Shown: positions 20,798 through 32,797, numbered from the stretch's first letter. The stretch is 64,000 bases of DNA from Orientallactaga sibirica (GCA_036365145.1 JAEOAD010000982.1:6970001-7034000), one strand, 5' to 3'. The notes: a model not told the origin generated them from the letters alone. Made by a program: numbers and translations.

Positions 20798-20956
20798 TCC
20801 ATTCCCAAGGCTCTGTCTTAAGTCTCCAGACATATTGAGGATCTTTGAGAACTAGGATTTGGTGTTTGCTTTGACTCTTATCAACGTTATACTTAAATTC
20901 CCCATATTATAACTGAGAGCACAACATTTTCTTGACAACATAAAAAAAACAACAAC

Positions 20957-21310
20957 AAAATAGAGCCTTGGAGATAGCTCAGTCAGTAAAGCACTTATCT
21001 CCCATGCGTAGGGACCCAAATTCAATCCCCAGAATAAATGCTGGGCATGGTGGTACGCCACTCTTATATCCCAGTGCTAGGGAGATGGAGACAGGACGAT
21101 TCCTGAATTCACTTGCCAGCCATTCTAGCCTACTTGGCAAATTCCAAGCCAATGAGAGAACCTGTGTTTAAAAAAAAAAATGAAGAGATGGGTAATGTAC
21201 CTGAGAATGATACCTAAGGTTGTCCTCTGGCCTCCACACATGGTTCTCATTCTCTCTTTCTCTCTCTCTCTCTACTTTTTTTTTCTTTTACTCTCTTTCT
21301 CTCTCACACA
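20957..21310 (+). mobile_element. B3/B4-like composite SINE
   Basis: Same family as 5810-6060: head 'ggagatagctcagtcagtaa', then 'ggagatggagacaggacga', 'agccattctagcctacttgg', 'gttgtcctctggcctccac' and a CT-rich end. Confidence 0.75.
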
Positions 21311-22317
21311 CATGCATGCATACAGATACGAAAAAAATGTAGGGCAGCCACTTAGTCTTGCAGGCTGCACAATAGTCAGCATTCCTCAGAAGGCTTGTTG
21401 AATTTAACATACTCTACATAGGATCTGAACAGGATTCCAGTTCTCTCTTTCCTGCATCTCTTCAAAGAAGCCTTTAAGAGCAGCCTTTTTACAGGAGGCT
21501 TGTCGACTTCCAGGTAGAAGATTGTGAATTCACCTTTTCACATTAAGTGTCTGTCAGTATTTTTCACTAGTGACTTTAGAAATCTACTATACCACATGAG
21601 CTATGATCTCATTTGACCCCTGTTCTGTCACTGCCTTGGGAGGAGTATCTTTTCAGCCTAGTGATTTAGGATTTCTTCATCCATTACTGAATGGATGCCA
21701 AGCTTTGTAAAAAGATGCTTGGAGTAATTTTCTATGGTGGTGTGTTTGCTCCTGAGTATCAAAATTCTCAATAAAAGGCTTTCTGTTCTCTGACAAGGAG
21801 CCGTTCTCTCCAGACACACGCCTTGTTATTTTTCCATCATTAACAGTAGATAACAGTTTGGATACAGTCAGAAGCGATTGGCATGGGCCTGTACTTGAAG
21901 GGCTGCTGGGATGGTCTTTTCCCCAGTCATTGTAGGCACCACCTTTATTGACCTAAAATCTCTTTGAATTGTCAGCTGTGTCCCCCCTCCCCAGTTAGCC
22001 TGTCTGAATTCTGACTGCTTTTCCTCCCAGGCAGCAGCTGTATTGGTGCGAAATGTGGCTATTCATTCCTTCCAGTGTTTAGATTTCCTGCAGGCACATT
22101 TCTGCTGTATGACTACCTTATAAAAGTTGTTTCATGTTCTCCAGTCCTCAGGCAAAGGGATGGGAGGATAACCCACTGTTAAAAAATAAGAACCCTCTTG
22201 TATTTGAACATTCTTTGTAATAGAATTCATACAGAGATGATATGATGATTGCTTTTTATTTAGCAAAATTCAATGATAATTAGCAGTTTATATGTCTTTT
22301 TTAGTTCATCCTGATGT
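21311..22317. other. No gene or repeat recognised
   Basis: About 1 kb of single-copy-looking intronic sequence. Confidence 0.5.
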
Positions 22318-22440
22318 TTGTATTATTTCCTCCATTTCAGAAGAGGGATCTGAGGTATGGAGTGGTTAAGTACCTTGCCTAAGATAACATAGCTTGAAGA
22401 AACCATTTCTACTCAGTAGAAGCTTACTCTACCACCAGAT
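22318..22440 (-). mobile_element. MIR SINE fragment
   Basis: Antisense MIR pattern: 'cctccatttcagaagaggga', 'agtggttaagtaccttgcct', 'ataacatagcttgaag'. Confidence 0.65.
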
Positions 22441-22703
22441 GCTGGAAGGAAGGATGAGTTTGTTCTGTTTTTTGTATATCCCTAGAGTCTTGAAAATGCA
22501 TCACACACACGTTTCACATGTGTATCTGAACTCTAGTTACGTGTAGGAAAGCTCCTGTTAGCAATAAGTGTATGACCTGAACTCATTCTTCATAATAAAA
22601 CCAAGATATAAAAATAATATCAAGCTTTCTAAACTAACTTTTAATGTAATTTTCTCTGGTTTTCTGTAAATTATGGGAGCCAGATAATGATTAAAAGAGA
22701 GTG

Positions 22704-22918
22704 TTATTTTATTTATTTGAGAGAGAGAGAAAGATGCAGAGAGAGAGAGAAAGAGAGAGCGAAATAGAATGGGTACACCAGGGCCTCTAGCCACTGCAAA
22801 TGAACTCCAGATACATGCACTACCTTGTGCATCTGGCTTATGTGGGTACTGGGGAATCAAACCTGGGTCCTTAGGCTTCGCAGGCAATGCCTTAACTGCT
22901 AAGCCATCTCCCCGGGCC
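22704..22918 (-). mobile_element. T-SINE, short form
   Basis: GA block and full antisense body ending 'agccatctccccgggcc'. Related flanks gagtgttat on both sides. Confidence 0.92.
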
Positions 22919-23068
22919 AGGAGTGTTATATTTTAGGCATCTGTGGAGCTGGTGGTGAAAGTAAAGAATGGGACCTACAATACTAAAGGCAGGGTTATTT
23001 AGCATTATCAAGGCTTGGAGAAAGGCCTTAGAGAATCAAAGGGTTATCTTTTGCAGTGAAAATAGGAG

Positions 23069-23219
23069 TCTTCCTCCTTTCCTTTCCTTCCCTTCCCTTC
23101 CCTTCCCTTCCCTTCCCTTCCCTTCCCTTCCCTTCCCTTCCCTTCCCTTCCCTTCCCTTCCCTTCCCTTCCCTTCCCTTCCCTTCCCTTTCCTTTCCTTT
23201 CCTTTCCTTTCCTTTCCTT
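23069..23219. repeat. (TTCCC)n/(TTTCC)n array
   Basis: About 150 bp of pure pyrimidine pentamers: CCCTT units first, then CCTTT units. It lies between the B1 tail and the left target duplication, so it is part of the B1 insertion's tail. Confidence 0.95.
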
Positions 23220-23366
23220 TTTTGTGGTTTACCGAGGTAGGATTTCACTCTAGCCCAGGCTGACCTGGAATTCACTATGTAGTCTCAGGGTGGCCTTGAA
23301 CTCACAGCAATCCTCCTACCTCTGCCTCCTGAGTGCTTGGATTAAAGACATGTACCACCACACCTG
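23220..23366 (-). mobile_element. B1 SINE with pentamer tail
   Basis: Full antisense B1. gtgaaaataggag at 23056-23068 and 23367-23379 brackets the B1 and the array together. Confidence 0.94.
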
Positions 23367-23681
23367 GTGAAAATAGGAGATTTTCAAATAAGATTGAGGT
23401 GAATGGACATAGCAGGCAGCCATGAAGCTGCAAAGCTTCTGCAAAAAGATGAATTTGTTCTCTAACAATGTAAGATGCATAGCCCTGATTATTAAATATC
23501 AGGATAGCAGAGTCTCATGAGTAGTTTTCTTTTGCTATCTTAGTCAACACTTACAGATAGAGCAGTATTTACCAGGAAGGAGGAGTATGTTCTAGCATGA
23601 TGTAAGAACTGTCCAAACCATTGTTAGTTGCACAGTTCAGTTATACTAAGTACAGTACCTCATATAAATGGAATTATAGCT

Positions 23682-23748
23682 AGGGATGCTCAGTATTAGA
23701 ATGCTTTTCTAGCATGAGGTCTTGGATTCAATTCCTAGCACTACAAAA
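23682..23748 (+). mobile_element. ID-like SINE
   Basis: ID head 'agggatgctcagtattagaa' with B-box-like 'ggattcaattcc'. Flanks aaatggaattata and aaatgaaattata form the duplication. Confidence 0.7.
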
Positions 23749-23766
23749 GAAATGAAATTATATGGT

Positions 23767-24320
23767 CTAGTCATCCCTCAACTGGTTCTAGGACCCTGCC
23801 CCTATGGGTCCCAAAATCTGTAATATTCATTTCTTATATAAAATGATGTAATATTTGTATATAACTAACACCTATTCTGCCCATATATTAAGTCATCTAT
23901 ATATCACTTAGGATACATAATATACTACAAAAATAGTTATTATACTATATTGTTTATTGAATAATAATAAGAAAATCTATATATGTAATATGGATACAAA
24001 ATTCAAACTAAGCCAGGCAGGGTGGTGCATGCCTTTAATCTCAGCACTTAGGAGGCAGAAGGAGGAGGATCACTGTGAGTTCAAGGCCAGCCTAGGACTG
24101 CAAATTGAGTTCCAGGTCAGCCTGGGCTAGAGCGAGACTCTCCCTCAAAAAAAAAAATTCATGCTAAATGTGGGTGGCTTTCCCAAATTTTTAGATGTTT
24201 TTGGTTTTTCAAGGTATGCCATCAGCCACCATACCAAGCCCAAATGTTTTAAATCTGAGATTGATAGACAATCTATGGATATAGAACCCACACATACAGA
24301 AAGGGCCAACTGCGTGTGTT
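23767..24320 (+). mobile_element. Tigger-like DNA transposon remnant
   Basis: Resembles a well-known non-autonomous pogo/Tigger family: 'gtcatccctcaactggttct' at one end, 'tatataaaatgatgtaatat' inside and 'ggatatagaacccacacata' to 'gggccaactgcg' at the other. A B1 sits in its middle. Confidence 0.7.
24010..24152 (+). mobile_element. B1 SINE inside the Tigger-like element
   Basis: Complete B1 with poly-A. The flank aaattca occurs on both sides. A second, internally deleted antisense B1 scrap lies at about 24205-24240. Confidence 0.9.
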
Positions 24321-24440
24321 TGTTTTCATGACTTGCTTCATTCACTTCACATAATGTCTCCCAGGATCATCTGTCTGTAGCATGTATCTGGATTCCCTTT
24401 CCTTTTAAGGCTGAATAATATTTCCTTTTGTACTCTAAGC

Positions 24441-25299
24441 CTTTTGGGTAGGGCTTTTACTTAAAAACAAAGCAACAACACTTTTCTCATTGAAACTATT
24501 TCATTTCCCTTTCCTACTCTAAACAGCAGAAAACTTTTTCTGGAAATTTATTCTGAATAAGGAATTTCTTTATCCAGAATAAATTTCCAGTTTTTATCTT
24601 CACTCAAAACATTTCGGGAGACATACGTGACTAAACAGTTTGCTTTAAATTTGTCAGATTAAAAAGATGCTTTTTTGTATGTGTCAAGAGCTTTTTTGTA
24701 TGTGTCAAGAGCTTCTCGTGTGTCTGTGTTTCAAGAAAAATGTTTTCATTTTTAAGTAGTAGATTGGTGTTTTAACAGGAAGCTAAATGTTCAAAACTAT
24801 TACAGGCCCATTATTTTTCTAGTACTTGTTTCCACACTACCATCAGAGCATTGAGAAAGAAACACATTCTCCATGATTCTTCCCACTAGGATAAATTCTC
24901 CATTACATTTCTCTCAGACACCAAATCTTTCTCTTTGACTTACTCATCAGACTGTGAACTTAATGTTTTTTTTTTTTTCATGCACATGGTTGCCATTGAA
25001 TAACTATGTGGCATGCACATATGTAGACTCAGACATATCACAAAACTGGAAATGTTTCCATCATATTCAAACAAGTTTACAGTCTCTGATTCATGCCTGC
25101 AGTGGCTATGCATGGTGGCTCGGCAGGCAGTCTAAATATTCCTCAAATCTCTTTCCTATACTCACAGTTTCGCTGCTTTAATTGGATGATTGTGTCAACC
25201 TCTCCAGTGTCTCCTTAGCTTTCTAGGTTCTTTTTGTTTCTTCTTTCCTCATGAGTCTTAAAGTCACAAACTGAATCATACCACGCCCTTCTCTTCATG
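24441..25299. other. No gene recognised, one 21-bp tandem duplication
   Basis: Intronic DNA. A perfect 21-bp unit is duplicated at 24670-24690 and 24691-24711. Confidence 0.5.
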
Positions 25300-25850
25300 A
25301 TGTCAGATGCCTCAAGGATAAAGCACAAACTACTGAAACACTGGCCTTAACTTACCTCTGGGCACAGGGTGCCCTCCTCTCACCTCCATGTGCCACTCAC
25401 TGTGAACCTCTGCTACTCCCATCACACTGTGGACGCAGTGATTCTCCTGCTCCAGCCTGCTGAGTGCTAGGATTCCAGTTGCACCTGCCATCCATTCTTG
25501 CCTTGCTTCTCTTCAGCTAGGACACCCTTTCCACCATGACGTGTTTAGCAAATTGACAGTGCTTGAAAACTTGTTTGAAAGATTTCAGAGTTTGGCCTAA
25601 GCCTCATTGCTGCCTTCTGAGGCTGATTCCCCATGTAGATTGGTTAATAGCTCCTTTTTCCCCTCTTCTGTACCTACCACCTTTATTGTACTATTTATCC
25701 CTTTGCACTGTGATGCTTTGCTAATGAGTTTGTCCCTGCTGCTAATTTTGAACTCATTAAAGATCAAGTAATTTGCTCCTTTCATGTTGATATATGCAGG
25801 TTCCAGCAGAGAATAGTGGAAGGATGAAGCCACTCAGTCCTTCATTTTTG
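25300..25850 (+). mobile_element. L2 LINE 3' region
   Basis: L2-like order: 'gcctcaaggataaagcacaa', 'cttaacttacctctgggc', 'aggacaccctttcc', 'tttattgtactatttatccc', 'aactcattaaagatcaagta'. Confidence 0.55.
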
Positions 25851-26945
25851 AGTTATAAAGGAAAACTGAACCAAAAAGGTGGCTTTGCTCTCAACTGTAT
25901 CTTACATATAAAATTGTCATGAGCAAGCATGGGATGCATGATAGTAGAAAATGGTACTGAAAACTGCTGTGTTTACCTGGCTGGACTTGAATTAAATCTT
26001 ATAAGGGAGATGGACTCTACTTTATTGAGGGAAGAGTAGCCTGGACTCTATTGTGAACAAATAAAGAAATGCAAAGAACTAGAAATGATCTTTGTATGTT
26101 AATTGAGTTCAGACAGCAACTTTATGAGAAAATTGTATTTGGTCCATCTATATACAGTGTGTTTCAAATTAAAACACTGGACAAACCAGCCCATAATATT
26201 CATACCTTCCATACCATCCTTTTCTCTCTATTGTCCATTCATTGTCTTCTTAAATTCTCCAAATACATCTAAATGGAAGACATTGCTAATCAAAAGATAA
26301 GAAACCAGCCTTTTATCTGTTATAACAGCAAAAATAATCATTTAAGGTATATTGGCAAAAGTATATTGTCAGAGTGGTATATGAAATGGAAATTAACTTT
26401 GGCTTGTTCCTCTTACGTAAAGAGGACAGTTCTAGCATGCAGGCTCCTCTTGGGAACAGTGGGGGTAGAATACAAACATTATTTCACATAATGTAAGGTT
26501 TTTGGAGAGCTGCCTTCTATGATTTTAATATTGTCAGAATGTATGTTGTCCAACTTCGTGAGCACTTAATCAGGTTTTGATTTCATCTTCAATACCAAAT
26601 TTTCCTAGCATGAGTGGAAGCCCCTACTAAATCTTAAGAAAATGATTTTGCTTTGGCAGAAACCATCTTACCTTTCCCGAGTGTATGCTGTATAGTTCTT
26701 TTGAGTTTTTAAGACATGTTCTCTAGAGGTGTTCCAAAAGTAAACAAATGATCATATTATCAAATCCTAACAAAAATTAAAGTCCAAGCTTACATTCTAC
26801 CCTCAGGTATAGCCATGTCTGTCTATCTGTATGTCTGATTTTTTTATCTCTTTCACACAAACATATAAAAAAGATTTCACATATATGTTTACAGTAGAAA
26901 AAGATGGACACTGAAGTTTTTGATGGATAAATTAAAAGAGTTGGG
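25851..26945. other. No gene or repeat recognised
   Basis: About 1.1 kb of AT-rich intronic sequence. Frames of 65-72 codons here look like chance. Confidence 0.5.
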
Positions 26946-26947
26946 GT

Positions 26948-27101
26948 GGGACTGGAGAGATGGCTTAGCAGTTAAGGTGTTTGCCTTCAAAGTCAAAGGA
27001 TCCTGGTTCGATTCTCCAGGACCCACATAAGCCAGATGCACAAGGGGGCAGATGCACCTGGAGTTCATTTGCAGTGGCTGGAGGCCCTGGCACACCCATT
27101 C

Positions 27102-27138
<37 letters not shown>

Positions 27139-27178
27139 CTTTCTCTCTCAAACAAATAAATAAAATATATTTTTTAAA
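26948..27178 (+). mobile_element. T-SINE, short form
   Basis: Full copy with intact box B 'ggttcgattctcc' and a long (CT)n run before the AAATA tail. Confidence 0.93.
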
Positions 27179-27179
27179 A

Positions 27180-27835
27180 ACTACACTAGTAAAAAAAAAA
27201 AAGACCATGGAAGACTTAATAGAAGAATCTAAGTTAAGGTCATCTGTGTTTAGAGAAAATTTACTCTTAGTATTGAGAGCCTAAGAGGATGGCAGGAGTT
27301 TTCAGGGCATATGGCAAATTGTAATAATTAGAAGTAAACCCTCAAGTCGCCTATTTTGGAGATTTACATAAGCAGTCATTATGTTGGTGGCATATATTCT
27401 GATTGCTTTGATGTGGGTATATTAAAGAATAACAGTAGGGGGTGCTTAAAAGTTGTGTCTTAGGGGAAATCAAATGAAGCAGGTTGAATCTGGGCAGGAT
27501 TCCTGTCTGAAAAAAAGTACTGAAATAATCCCTGAAAGAGTGCATGCACTAGAGTGGAGTGAGAGGACGAGGACTGTGAGAGCAGAGCTCTGCTGATAGG
27601 AGAGTTCCCACTCATGATCTTCAAAGATGAAGAGGCTAGGAAGAAAATTTCGAAAGGAAAGGGGTGATGTTCACCTATGTGTTCCATAGACTACTCATTT
27701 TTGTGGTGTCTTAATGGATGTCGAATGAAGTTGAAGGTTAAAGTTAACTAATGACCCCCTTGGAAGTTGAGATTACTATAGTGGTATGGGAAGTGTTTGA
27801 AAAGCAAACCCTGTCCCTGGAACAGATTACAAGAC
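27180..27835. other. No gene or repeat recognised
   Basis: Intronic sequence with no supported feature. Confidence 0.5.
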
Positions 27836-27838
27836 GGT

Positions 27839-28180
27839 TTTTTTTTTTTTTTTTTCTTTAACTGGGCAATTCCTTTTATTTTAAGACCTTTGAGTTGTAT
27901 TTTACTCTGGCATAGCGTCCTTCTGTTGATATTATACAGTTTAAGTAGGGCCCACAAAACGCAGGCAAACTAACAGTTGCTCATGTAACTGAAGCCTTCC
28001 AGTGGGAATGCACAAGGCGCTTCATTGTAAGGACATGTCTTTGTGTTTGTTCCTTTCTGGCTCTGACATGCTCTACTCCTACTGCTCCCTGCTGAGAGCC
28101 AAGATGACTTTTCACAATGCCATCAGTCATAGGTGTTCATGAAGGGCACATGTGAAAAATGAATATGAAACATTTCCAAG
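27839..28180 (-). pseudogene. Possible retrocopy 3' end, unidentified
   Basis: On the minus strand, an aataaa-type signal (near 27875-27881) lies about 20 bases before an A run (T18 on + at 27839-27856). Upstream, one minus frame stays open for about 80 codons with a single stop and would end SKVLK at a stop overlapping the signal. I do not recognise the protein and found no target duplication. It may equally be an old repeat tail. Confidence 0.22.
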
Positions 28181-28361
28181 GAATCGTCATAGTAGTTTGG
28201 CTATCTTTCTAAGTTGTGATGAAAAACAAAAACTGAAATGTACATAAGGTCTCATGTAGATATTGTTTAGACCTTTCTTCCATCACTGTGTCCTATACCT
28301 TCTATCTCTCTTTTTAATTTTCATTGGAAAGAGAGAATGAGAATGTGATATTTTCTCAATT

Positions 28362-28573
28362 TATTTTTAAATACTTTATTTGGAAGCATACAGTGATAGA
28401 GAGGAGAGATACAGACAGAATAGACATGCCAGGGCCTCCTGCTGCTGCAGACAAACTCCAGACATATGTGCTACTTAATGCATCTGGCTTTACATGGATA
28501 CTGGGTAATCAAATCCAGGCAGTCAGGCTTTACAAGCAATTGCTTTTAACCACTGAAGCATGTCTCCAGGGCC
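28362..28573 (-). mobile_element. T-SINE, short form, diverged
   Basis: Antisense body with many changes: 'gacatgccagggcctcctgc', 'aatgcatctggctttacatg', 'aagcatgtctccagggccc'. Confidence 0.85.
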
Positions 28574-30689
28574 CTTATATCTCTTTATATCCTAGAGTTG
28601 AGCAGGATGGAGGATAGCCATGCTGCACTCTTGGGCACCCTTCAACACACCACTGTGGAGAACTAGCCTAGCAAAATTGTTGCAGTGTTTGCAGCTATGG
28701 TGGACATCTTGTCTATTTTCCTGCCTCACGTTGAACCGGCACCCAATGAGTCTGTAGTAGACAGAAAGAAAGAAGTACTGTCAGATGCTAGTGTTGTAAA
28801 AAGATGCTAGTGTTGTAAAAAGATTATCACCAGTCACCTTAAGTCTTAGAGTTGACCAGCTTTTTGGAAGGTCATCTCCTGTGTTTGGCTCTAGGTAAGT
28901 GCATGAGCAGTGTGTACATGTAGCTTCTCAGACCATCATCTATGTCTAGAGTAGCTGCCAGAAAGCCTGGTCCATGCAGAGGAGGCCTAGACAGCTGCTA
29001 GGATCCAGGGAGCGTCCTCCATTCCCCCTTCACCTGAGTGAACCTTTGGATTTCAAGAGCTGTGTGTGGTGTCTTTTAAATTTTTTTTTTCTTTTAGAAA
29101 GGAGACTTTGAGGAATGAGATGTAAACATTCTCCTTCATATTGTCCTGTAATTAGAAATTCCTTTTCACACCCACAGGATTTTGCATTGGAATTACAACA
29201 AACTCAGAGGGGTGATTTTATAATGTTGACTTGAGCAGGATGCTGGACTCACATTCCACAGTCACAAAAAGAAACAGTTATATTCATCATTTGGGAACTG
29301 GATTCCCCCCAAACTCCAACCCAATGATTGTCTTTCCTGAAAGCATTAGTTTCCTCATTTTGGCATGGAAAAGAGAAAAAAAATTACTTGCTTCTCTAAT
29401 TGAAACCATATGGTAACTTATCTGTTATGATGCTGTATTAGTGGATCTTGTGGAATGGAGTTTTAAGCAAAATATGTCTATATAACAACGTATGTATGTA
29501 TGTATGTATGTATGTATGTATGTATGTATGTATGTATCTATGTCCATCCCACTGTAGACAAGAACCTTCATCCAAAACCAAAATTTATTTTGTGCTTTTG
29601 GCAAGAACTAAATGGGGAGGGATTAATGTTATTAACTGTTTAAAGGAATGGATTTTCTGAAATTTTTTAAATTAGGCTTTAAATGGAGTTTGGGATGTGG
29701 TAAGAGACACAAAAGTGATACTAACCTAGTAATCACTGTGTCTTAAAGTAGATCCATAGTGCTGGCCTTTTTGTGGGGTACTGAGCTCTGTGCATTCTTC
29801 CACATGCACATCTACTGCCACACCATGTAGGGGCTTCTGGATGGGGACACAGGCAAGTCAGACCAACATGGATGTGTGTTCTGCAAAGCCTTTAGCCACT
29901 GCATAGAAAAGGAGAGGAACTGTTGGGCCAAGCCGTGGAGTAGAGCTTGAGAGACTTCCTTTGGAAGGCATGTGGTTAAATAGGCCTGCTTACTGCCCTC
30001 TTGGGAGGTGAATGACTGTGTTAACACAAACCCTGAGTGCCTCCTCACCGGTGTTTTCTCCGGATAAACCATCTTCATTAGAGTACCCACGAGGGTGAGA
30101 ACATGGCATTCTGTGGAGGAAGTCTCAGGTGGAGGTCTTGGGTCCTCTCCCACAACCAAGAACAAGCCCAGCCTCCTCCTTTGCTGCCTGCTAGGTGCAG
30201 CAATAGATGCACATAAAATTCTCTGGTTTTCTATCTACTCAGGCAGCTACTGCCTTGTAGCTGACCTTCAGTTATAGATGACCTAGATGTGTCCATGCAG
30301 CTTAGTAGCAATAAGTTCTCATGCCTGTGAGAATAGAGAAGATAGAGATCAGTTTGTGCAGATGGCAAAGAAAGAAGAGTGAAAAGTTGTTCTATATTGT
30401 AGACAAGTATAAGAATAGACATTTGAGTTTTTAATCCAAGACATTTAATTAATAACTAATAGAATCCCTGCTACAAGTGCTATAGAGTCTAGTGGAGACT
30501 GCTGGGTACCATAGTCAGAGTTTCTGATTGAGAAAGTTCTAGGGCAGGCCCTGGGAATTTACTTGACTAACAAGTTTTCAGGTACTGCTAGTAGCAAGTT
30601 ATACTTGGCCAGGTACGGATTTGAAAGAAAGAGAGAAACTCTGTTGCTAAAACATCTGTAGGACCAGGCTGAAAAGGGAGGGACTTGCC
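28574..30689. other. Long repeat-poor stretch, no gene recognised
   Basis: Contains a perfect 19-bp tandem duplication (28783-28801 and 28802-28820) and a (TATG)n microsatellite. The minus-strand 117-codon frame at 29812-30165 has no recognisable domain. Confidence 0.45.
29490..29538. repeat. (TATG)n microsatellite
   Basis: About twelve nearly perfect tetramers. Confidence 0.95.
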
Positions 30690-30990
30690 TTACTGTGGCT
30701 TTTATGTGTGTGTATGAGTATAGGCACACATGTGCCACAGTGCATGTGTGGAGGTCAGAGGTCAAACCTCAGGGATTGGTCCTCACCTTCCACCTTGTTT
30801 GAGGAGGGTATCTCCTTGGCTACTGTAGGGCTCCACAGAGTTCTGGTAAATTCTCCTGTCTCTGCCTCCCAACTTGCTGTTGGCTTTCTGGAATTATAGA
30901 AGACTACACAGCTTTGGGGAGGGGTCTGAACTCAGGTACTCACACGTATACAGCAAGCACTTTATCCACTGAGCATATCCCCATCCTTCA
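30690..30990 (-). mobile_element. B3/B4-like SINE
   Basis: Antisense pattern: 'catgtgtggaggtcagaggt', 'cctgtctctgcctcccaac', 'cagcaagcactttatccact', 'gagcatatccccatcc'. Confidence 0.65.
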
Positions 30991-30999
30991 CTCTGGTCT

Positions 31000-31373
31000 T
31001 TTAATCATGACCCACAAAGAAGAAGGAAGGATTTATGGTCCATTATCCCCCAGCAGATGAATATAATACCAACATAGCATGACCCGTCTTGCTGGGACCC
31101 ACAGAAGCCAGTGTATTGTGCTTTCTGAAATAGTAAGACGCAAAGGCAGAGTAAGCATTATTTTTTGTTTGTTTGTCTTTCTATGCCAAAATAAGTATAT
31201 TTAATCAGTACTCATGTTTGATGTCTATTCCCTTGGGCATTCTGGTAAATCAGGACATCACAAATGAGGGTAGTATTTTCTTTGGTTACTGAAAAAGGGA
31301 GAGTTGTAAGAATGTACAACCTGCAAGAGGTTCTCCAAAGGAAACCATCTGCTTTAAAGCAAAATTATTGTAT
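31000..31373. other. No gene or repeat recognised
   Basis: Intronic sequence with no supported feature. Confidence 0.5.
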
Positions 31374-31376
31374 GAT

Positions 31377-31419
<43 letters not shown>

Positions 31420-31570
31420 TTTTATTGGTTTTTCCAGGTAGAGTCTCGCTCTAGCCCAGGCTGACCTGCAATTCTCTATGTAGTCTCAGGGTGGCCTCAA
31501 ACTCATGGGGATCCTCCTACCTCTGCCTCCTGAGTGCTGGGATTAAAGGTGTGTGCCACCATTCCTGGCT
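31374..31570 (-). mobile_element. B1 SINE with (TTTA)n tail
   Basis: About 48 bp of pure TTTA followed by full antisense B1 ending 'caccattcctggctg'. Confidence 0.92.
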
Positions 31571-31572
31571 GT

Positions 31573-31772
31573 TTTTTAAATTTATTTATTTGAGAGTGAG
31601 AAAGAGGAAGAGAGGGAGAGAATGGACATACCAGGGCCTCTAGTCACTGCAATTGAATTTCAGATGCATGTACCACCTTGTGTATCTAGCTTATATGGGT
31701 ACTGGGGAATCTAACTTGGGTCCTTAGTCTTTGCAGACAAATGCCTTAGCCACTAATCCATCTCTCTAGCAA
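31573..31772 (-). mobile_element. T-SINE, short form
   Basis: Antisense copy directly behind the B1, ending 'taatccatctctctagc'. Confidence 0.9.
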
Positions 31773-31922
31773 CATCTTTATTGTTTTTGAGGTAGAGTCT
31801 TACTCTAGCCCAGGATGACCTGGAGTTCACTATGTAGTCTTAGGCTTGCCTAGAACTCATAGCAATCCTCCTACATTTGCCTCCCAAGTGCTGGGATTAA
31901 AGGTGTGTGCCACCACATGTAG
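31773..31922 (-). mobile_element. B1 SINE
   Basis: Third antisense SINE in the row: 'gaggtagagtcttactctag' to 'ccaccacatgtagc'. Confidence 0.9.
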
Positions 31923-32129
31923 CACAAGTTTCATTTTTTTATGTTTCATTTTTTGAAAATGGTTTACTTTTAGGAAAGTGAACAAAGTCAGTATTGGAAT
32001 GGTACCTGATACTGCATTTCTCAGTTCCCTGCCTTCGTTGTCAGTGATAATTGAAGTTCTAGTTGGCATTGTTTGTTTTTGTGTCATATGTGTGTGGGGG
32101 GGTATGCTTATGAGTATGCCACTGTAACA

Positions 32130-32725
32130 TCCCGTGTGCTCTCCTGTAGTAGGGGACAGGGTGGGGAAAACACTTACCTCTGGAGGCCTAAGCAGGAAAT
32201 CGGGCGTCCTGCTGTATCACTCTTCTGCCCATTCTTATTTTGAGCAGGAGTCTCTTTTTTTTTTAATTTTAAATTTTTTATTTTTGGTGAGAGACAGAGA
32301 GAGAGGGAGACAGATAGAGAATGGGCGTGCCAGCAGTCTCTCAGCTGCTGTGAACGAAATCCAGATGTGTGCACCCCCTTGTGGGCAAGTGCGGCATTGC
32401 GCCCTTGTGTCACTTTGCATCTGGCTAAACGTGGGGCCTGGAGATTGGAACCTGGTTCTCAGGCTTAGCGGGCAGGCACCTTAACCACTAAGCCATCTCT
32501 CCAGCCCAGGAGTCTCTTACTGATACCTGTGCTTGCTATTTTTTGCAAGCCCAGCAATTCCTTGGTCTCTGCTCCCTTGGTGGGACTGGGGTCACAAGCA
32601 TTCATGACTACTACTTGCTGTTGACATGGGTTTTAGAGACTCCAACTTGAGTGGTCTCAGGCTCCCTCAGACAGCCATGCATACTCAGGAAGCAATTTTA
32701 AGCACTGAGCCATCTCTCTGGCCTC
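32130..32725 (-). mobile_element. B3/B4-like SINE, split by a T-SINE
   Basis: The left part holds 'gcgtcctgctgtatcactct'. The right part resumes 'actgatacctgtgcttgc', then 'gcaagcccagcaattcc' and 'ctgagccatctctctggcc'. Confidence 0.65.
32257..32506 (-). mobile_element. T-SINE, long form 2
   Basis: Contains 'gggcaagtgcggcattgcg'. Flanked by caggagtctctt (32245-32256 and 32507-32518). Confidence 0.95.
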
Positions 32726-32797
32726 TACTCATTTGTTTGCTCCTCCCTAGTGTATTAACAATAGTGATGCTTTATTCTCTTCTTCAAAAGGGGAAAG

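Larger units (their letters stand above)
23640..24440 (-). mobile_element. L1 LINE host of a nested stack
   Basis: L1-like antisense pieces: 'acctcatataaatggaatta' on the left, 'cttcattcacttcacataat', 'tgtagcatgtatctggattc' and 'aaggctgaataatatttcc' on the right. They are separated by an ID, a Tigger-like element and a B1. Confidence 0.65.

Noticed and set aside
23069..23219. CRISPR-like regular spacing
   Set aside because: The units are contiguous pentamers with no unique spacers, and the DNA is mammalian.
22968..23275. Proline-serine-leucine and glycine-lysine repeat frames on both strands
   Set aside because: They are translations of the TTCCC array and B1, not a repeat protein.
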